Source: Lindgomyces ingoldianus (Eukaryota > Ascomycota > Dothideomycetes > Pleosporales > Lindgomycetaceae). From it: a DNA stretch of 64,000 nt. A model generated the notes under the pieces. The model saw only the letters and a program-made list of their open reading frames with translations, made no database searches and had not been told where the DNA came from. Below are positions 59,191 to 64,000 of this stretch, piece after piece; positions within the stretch are counted from its first letter, which is position 1; every line of letters begins with the position of its first letter. A program made the translations under genes and the position numbers. The DNA lies in NCBI RefSeq assembly GCF_010093535.1, contig NW_022985172.1, positions 799,498-863,497 of the forward strand, in the 5' to 3' direction.

Positions 59191-62100
59191 AGTCTATTAA
59201 TAGACTAATTAGTGTTAGTTAACCTAGGTTTAATTAAATAAACATATACCTAAAGAGTGTACTAAGAGGTAAGTAGGTAAAGATTTTTTTATTATTAACT
59301 ACTACTCTTTTTTTTATACAAAGAAAGAGGGCTTTTAAGTACACATAGCCCCTAACGCACAGGCTAGATAGCTAACGTTTCAGGCCACCTAATTCAGCTG
59401 TACGCGTGTACAGACACAGCTGTACTTACGTACAGACAAGTTTAGAAATATAAAAGAAATAATTAAGCTTTTATAAATATACTTTATTACTAGTAATAAA
59501 AAGATAAAAGTGTAATAAGTGTTTTAAACTTTAAAAATAAGTAAAAAAAAAAGCATTTTTTACTTTTAAAGCTTACTTTATTAGTGCTACTATTAAAAAG
59601 TTTATATTAAAGTTAAAATAGTTTTTTTACCTATAAAAAAATATTGCCTAGCTTAAAAATACTAAACTTAGGTTTTAAACACACTTAAAAAGGCTTTTTT
59701 AAGATAATAGTAGCCTACTTAATAGCTTATAACATAAAAAGAAGAAACACTTTTACTATTTTAAAGTAAACTATTAACTACACTTAATAATTTAATATTA
59801 GACTTATTATAAATTAATTTTAAAAAGTTTCTAGTAATACATCTAAAGCAGTATACTATTCTAGTGCACTCTAACCTGCACCTATGTTAGTACTCTAATC
59901 TACTCTAGCTACCTACTATTAACCTAGCTAGACACCTGCCTCTAAAAGATAAATAACTTCTAGTAACTATTATAATTATAGTAAACTAAAACATTTTACT
60001 AGTAATTACTTTATCTTTAAAGTATAAAAAATTAAAGTAAAGTAATAAAAATCTAAAAAAAAAGTTTATAAATATAAATAATTATAACTTAGACTTTTTT
60101 TAAATAAAAAATAAAAATACTTAAAAATACTTTTTATCTTAAGCTTAAATAAGTATAACTTAGTAAATATTAACTTATTACACTTATTTAAAAAAAACAT
60201 TTTTAAGTTTTTACTATTTTATGCTTAAAAAGTATTAAAGTTTAATTAAATCTTTTAGTTAATACTAGTATATATAGTTTTTTATTTATTAACTTAACAA
60301 CTGCTAAGTTTTTATTCTAATGCCTTTATATTTTTATCTAATGTTTACTTTTTAAAGTTATAGTTAAGAGTTTTTAAGACTAAATCTAAGTTTCTATTTA
60401 CTAGTATGTCTACTTATACATGTAAATTAATAGTAGAAGCATCTAAAACTACCCTTTTATAATTATAAACTTTAGCTTATAGAATTATATTATTAGTATT
60501 AAATAGTTATATTATTTTAAACTTTAACTAGATATAAAAAAGAATTAAATTATATAGCCTAGTAAGTATCTTACTACTTATAAACTTTTACTACTTTTGC
60601 TTATGTAATTAAACTAGCCTGTGTGTAATAAAGAAGTAGAGTTAGATATTAGATAACATAACATACTATAGAAAAAAGACTATATTTAGTAGTTATACAG
60701 CCTAATAATTAACTGCATTAAGAGTTTACTAAGGCTACTAAAATTATACTACTCTTTTATTACTTATAGTTTAAAAACACTTAAATTATTAATCTACTTA
60801 TTTATTTAGAAGTCTAAAATAGGTCTAAAAGACATTTATTTCTCTACTATTACTTTTATTTTAGTAAATGCTTTTTATTTTAACATAAAAAAAGAGTTTT
60901 TTTTAACTTTTATTTATAAAATTAAGTGTTTAATTAAAGATAAGTAAGCTTTACTATTAAATAATAAATGTAAAACTAAAGTATTAGTAAACTTTTAATT
61001 ACTATTTAAATACTATTAGTACTAAGACATATTTAGCTACACTATAGCCTACTAATTACTAGCATATTGCCTATATAACTATAAGATTGTCTTTATAGAA
61101 CCTCTTTTTAATAGTTACAGCTCTTTATATAAATAAAACATTCAAGAACTAGAAGTAATAAAAAAGTATATTATAAATAATCTAAAATATAGCTTTATTA
61201 AGTAAAGTTAGAGCTCTTTTACATTTTTTATTTTTTATGTATAAAAACTAAATAGTAACTTACATATCTATGTTAATTACTATAAACTTAATACTATTAC
61301 CTATAAAAATGTGTATCTAATACTATGTATAAATAAACTTTTATTAAGACTTATAAAAGTAGCTATTTTTATAAAGTTTAATATTTACATAGCCTTTAAT
61401 AAGATTAAGATAAACTTAAGCTCTAAAAATTGTACTACTTTTTAGACATAATATAAAATATATAAGTGTAAAGTCTTACTTTTTAGATTATGCAACAGCT
61501 TAGTAACTTACTAGTGCTATATAAATAATATATTAATTAACTATCTAGATAACTTTTATATTACTTATTTAAATAACATTCTTATCTACTTTAAAAATAA
61601 AGTAACTTATATCTTTTATGTTAAAAAAGTTTTAAAGAGGCTTTAGTAAGCAGAATTATAAGTAGAGATTAAAAAAAGTAAATTTTATATTACTTAAATA
61701 AAGTATCTTAGCTATATACTTTTAAATAAAGAACTAAAGGTTAACTTATAAAAAGTAGAGGTGCTACGCAACTAGTAAGCGCTTACTACTATAATAAGTG
61801 TAAAAAATTTTCTAAGCTTTACTAAATTTTATTAATTATTTATTTTAAAATTCTTTTATATAGTAAAACTAATTATTATGCTTTAAAGTTCTACTACCCC
61901 TTTTATATAAACTTTAGAGTGTAATAGGGCTTTTAAAAAGCTAAAGTTTAAGCTACTAAAAATACCTACACTTTACTATTTTAACTTTATGTTATAAACT
62001 AAAATTAAAACTAACACCTTTAATAGAGTAGTAGTAAGAGTTCTATTTTAAGAACATGCTAATAGAAATTAGTGCCCTATTTTATTCTATAGTAAGGTCT

Positions 62101-63016
62101 TATTTAGTTTAGAGCTAAACTAGAAAATATATAATAAGAAGCTATTTATAATTATTATAGCATTTAAATGATAAAAAGCTAAGCTTACATTAGTAATAAT
62201 AAGCACTTTAGTATATACTAATTATTAGTTATTAAAGTACTTTATAATAATAAAGGTGCTAAATGCTTATTAGGTTTATTAAGCTAAAAAGTTAGCTTAA
62301 TATTACTTTTAAATTAAGTACACCCTTAGTAAGAATAATGCTAGGGCAGACATTCTTAGCTATTGTAAATAGGACATAGAAAATTTAAAAGCAGCTTAAA
62401 CTAATAACTAGTTAAGGGTCTTACATAGACTATACTAACTCTACTTTTAAATTAATAAAGAATTAGCTTAGTACTATATTACTTAAATAATAACTTAAGT
62501 AACCTTACTAAATGTTATAAAAGGACTAGACTAGGTTATGTCTTTAAATTCTCTAAAATTAATTAATATATTACTTTAAAAGAATTAAGCCTTTTTTACA
62601 TAAAAGTAAAAACTTTTACTCTACTATTATTAGATAGAAAATAGACTACTTTTTTATGCTAACTATTTATGTGTTCTAGTAGACTTACTACTATATACTT
62701 AACTTATTTAAGAAGTTTATAATTAAGTATCTTTAGCACACCCTAGTGCTACTAAGACTTATTAGTTACTATCTTAAAAGTACTACTAAAAGGGTATAAA
62801 AGCTACTTGCAAATAATATGTATAGAATTACCTTTTCTATTATAAAGCTTATCTAAAATAAGCCTAAACTCTAGGGTTTATTTACTTTTTTTTAATCTCT
62901 AATTAACTAATGCAGCACTTGTGTATTAATTTTAAGAATTTTTTTAAAGATAAGTTTAGTTATAACTAAATTATAGTTATTATTAATTACATGTTTAAAC
63001 AAGCTATTTCTATTTA

Positions 63017-64000
63017 ACGTACTTCATAGGCGAGTCGCTCACACACCCAAGTCGCTCACTTTTGCCAAGACCCCACCCCAACAAACTCTATTATAGCCTA
63101 TAACAACCCGCTCTGGCACTATATAGTACAGTACAGCCTAGAATATTATTTAGATACTACTTCTACTTCTTACTTACACATTTGCGCGTTATGCCTAGTC
63201 TAATTACACTGTCTACAGCGCCTTTAGGATAGCTTACCTACTTTAGCTTGCACCTGCTTTTTTGCCTTCTTTCTATTACTACGCGCTCTAAACTTCTTTA
63301 GAGCTGTTAAGTGTAGGCTTTCTTAAATTATTAAAGTTTTTTCTACCTTAATTTACTTTTTTTTATATAATTTATGTTACATAGCAGCCTTATTAGCTAC
63401 TTAAAGCTTAGTAATTTCCTATTACACTAACACTAGCTTATGCGTAATTATTGCTGCCTCTTTTAAAACCTTCTTAAACGCCTTAACTATAAAAGTTAGT
63501 AAACTATTTATATACTTCTAAATTTTTATCTTTATAAGCATTAATTATAACCTAAGTTCTAAAGTATTACTTAGAGTTTACTACTGCTAGGGCTTATTAT
63601 ATATAGATAGTAGTAGTAATAAAGTGCGTAACTTTACATTAAGGCTTATTATAACTTATTATAAGTTAAAAAGAACTAATTTAGCGCCTTAGAACTCTTC
63701 TTAGATATTACTAGAAGTAATTATAGTATTATAAGCTGCTTTAAAGCATAGTAGAAACTTTATTTTTATAATATAAGTAATCTAGTTACATATAAGGTTT
63801 TTAGCTTAGCACTTATACACCTTCTTTAAAGAAGTAAAATAACCTACATTAAGTAGCTATAAAAAGTGTAATAAGTAAAAAGGCATATAAATAGTAATAA
63901 TCTTGTTATTTTTATAGTATTACTAAAAATAAAGTAAGTTATAGCTCTTATAGCTGTTAATAACTAGCAGACAGTAGCTGCTAACAGTACGCTTCTTTAT
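63017..64000 (-). mobile_element. Fot1/pogo-like DNA transposon T3, truncated by the window end
   Basis: It begins ACGTACTTCATAGGCGAGTC after a TA and is collinear with the left end of T1 (30,389 onward) for the whole visible 984 bp, so it has the same orientation with the transposase on minus. It retains more CG, CA and TG in its first 200 bp than T1, suggesting a slightly younger or less mutated copy. The other end is outside the window. Confidence 0.8.

Larger units (their letters stand above)
57836..59438 (+). mobile_element. Non-autonomous LTR element with palindromic repeat core, 1,603 bp
   Basis: The LTRs are 57836-58062 (227 bp) and 59213-59438 (226 bp), beginning TGTTAGTTAACCTAGG and ending GTACARACA. 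The TSD AGTTT (57831-57835 and 59439-59443) is perfect, and gypsy copy 2 shows the uninterrupted site at 33,066-33,070. The 1,150-bp core has no coding frame. It holds two sets of short repeats: five copies around 58,527-58,745 of a 'TGCCCTNTGTGCGGGCAATTA'-like unit, each a GCCC/GGGC hairpin, and six copies around 58,791-59,190 of a unit centred on TGCGTAGCTACGCA, a perfect 14-bp palindrome. Orientation is arbitrary. Confidence 0.85.
56663..63016 (+). mobile_element. Ty3/gypsy element, copy 3: 5' LTR, gag and RT, interrupted by two insertions
   Basis: The 5' LTR is 56663-56952 (290 bp). The internal region runs 56,953-57,835 and 59,444-63,016, with a non-autonomous LTR element between, and a Fot1-like element entering at 63,017. 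Plus-strand RT is readable through stops near 61,080-61,800: FIKFNIYIAFNKIKINLSSK, LCNSLVTYQCYINNILINYL, then TYLNNILIYF near 61,562-61,591 (the two Asp of YxDD are Asn). RNase H follows to about 62,400. This copy carries the uninterrupted sites for T1, the solo LTR and copia copy 1, which makes it the key to the insertion order. Confidence 0.85.

Overview
The window looks like a filamentous ascomycete chromosome (Pezizomycotina; no narrower placement is supported). Left-hand genes are broken by 48-81 nt introns with GTRNGT-like donors, CTRAY-like branch points and YAG acceptors. Encoded families are typical of such fungi: Zn2Cys6 factor, DUF6594 protein, berberine-bridge-type oxidase, MFS sugar transporters. 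Right-hand repeats carry repeat-induced point mutation (RIP) of the CpA-to-TpA kind.

Bases 1-28,980 are an ordinary gene-bearing block of balanced composition. From left to right it holds: a low-complexity basic protein (minus), a three-exon DUF6594 membrane protein (minus), a small charged protein (plus), a five-exon FAD-linked oxidase (plus), a stretch with a decayed pogo-type transposase and a decayed coiled-coil ORF, a PNPOx-like flavoprotein (minus), a Zn2Cys6 regulator (minus) divergent from an ABM-like protein (plus), two MFS sugar transporters (plus), and a stretch of decayed ORFs. Exons were joined by reading frame and family consensus. A regulator, an FAD oxidase, a small oxygenase-like protein and two sugar-type permeases suggest uptake and oxidation of a carbohydrate or aromatic, but the spacing is loose and no biosynthetic core enzyme is present.

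At about 28,980 composition drops abruptly and the remaining 35 kb is AT-rich, gene-free, nested transposons. Insertions can be ordered because most ends keep target-site duplications (TSDs) and several have an uninterrupted paralogous empty site in the same window. Gypsy copy 2 (from 30,061, plus) holds a Fot1-like element (30,389-32,250) and is split at 33,863 by copia copy 2. Copia copy 2 is split by gypsy copy 1 (34,197-54,838, minus, TSD AAAGA). Gypsy copy 1 holds a solo LTR (38,904-39,183) and copia copy 1 (40,222-53,393, TSD AAGCT). Copia copy 1 holds a foldback Fot1 derivative (42,027-43,126), a second gypsy family (43,329-48,991, TSD TAGAT) and a 583-bp TRIM-like LTR element (50,114-50,696, TSD TTAAC). 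Further right, copia copy 3 (from 55,469) sits in copia copy 2, gypsy copy 3 (from 56,663) sits in copia copy 3, and gypsy copy 3 holds a 1.6-kb non-autonomous LTR element full of palindromic repeats (57,836-59,438, TSD AGTTT) and another Fot1-like element cut by the window end.

The most unusual items are the TRIM-like element, whose sequence just after the 5' LTR is perfectly complementary over 16 nt to its own LTR about 30 nt past a TATA box (Tf1-like self-priming architecture), the foldback Fot1 derivative built from two copies of the same element end, and the palindrome-packed LTR element.
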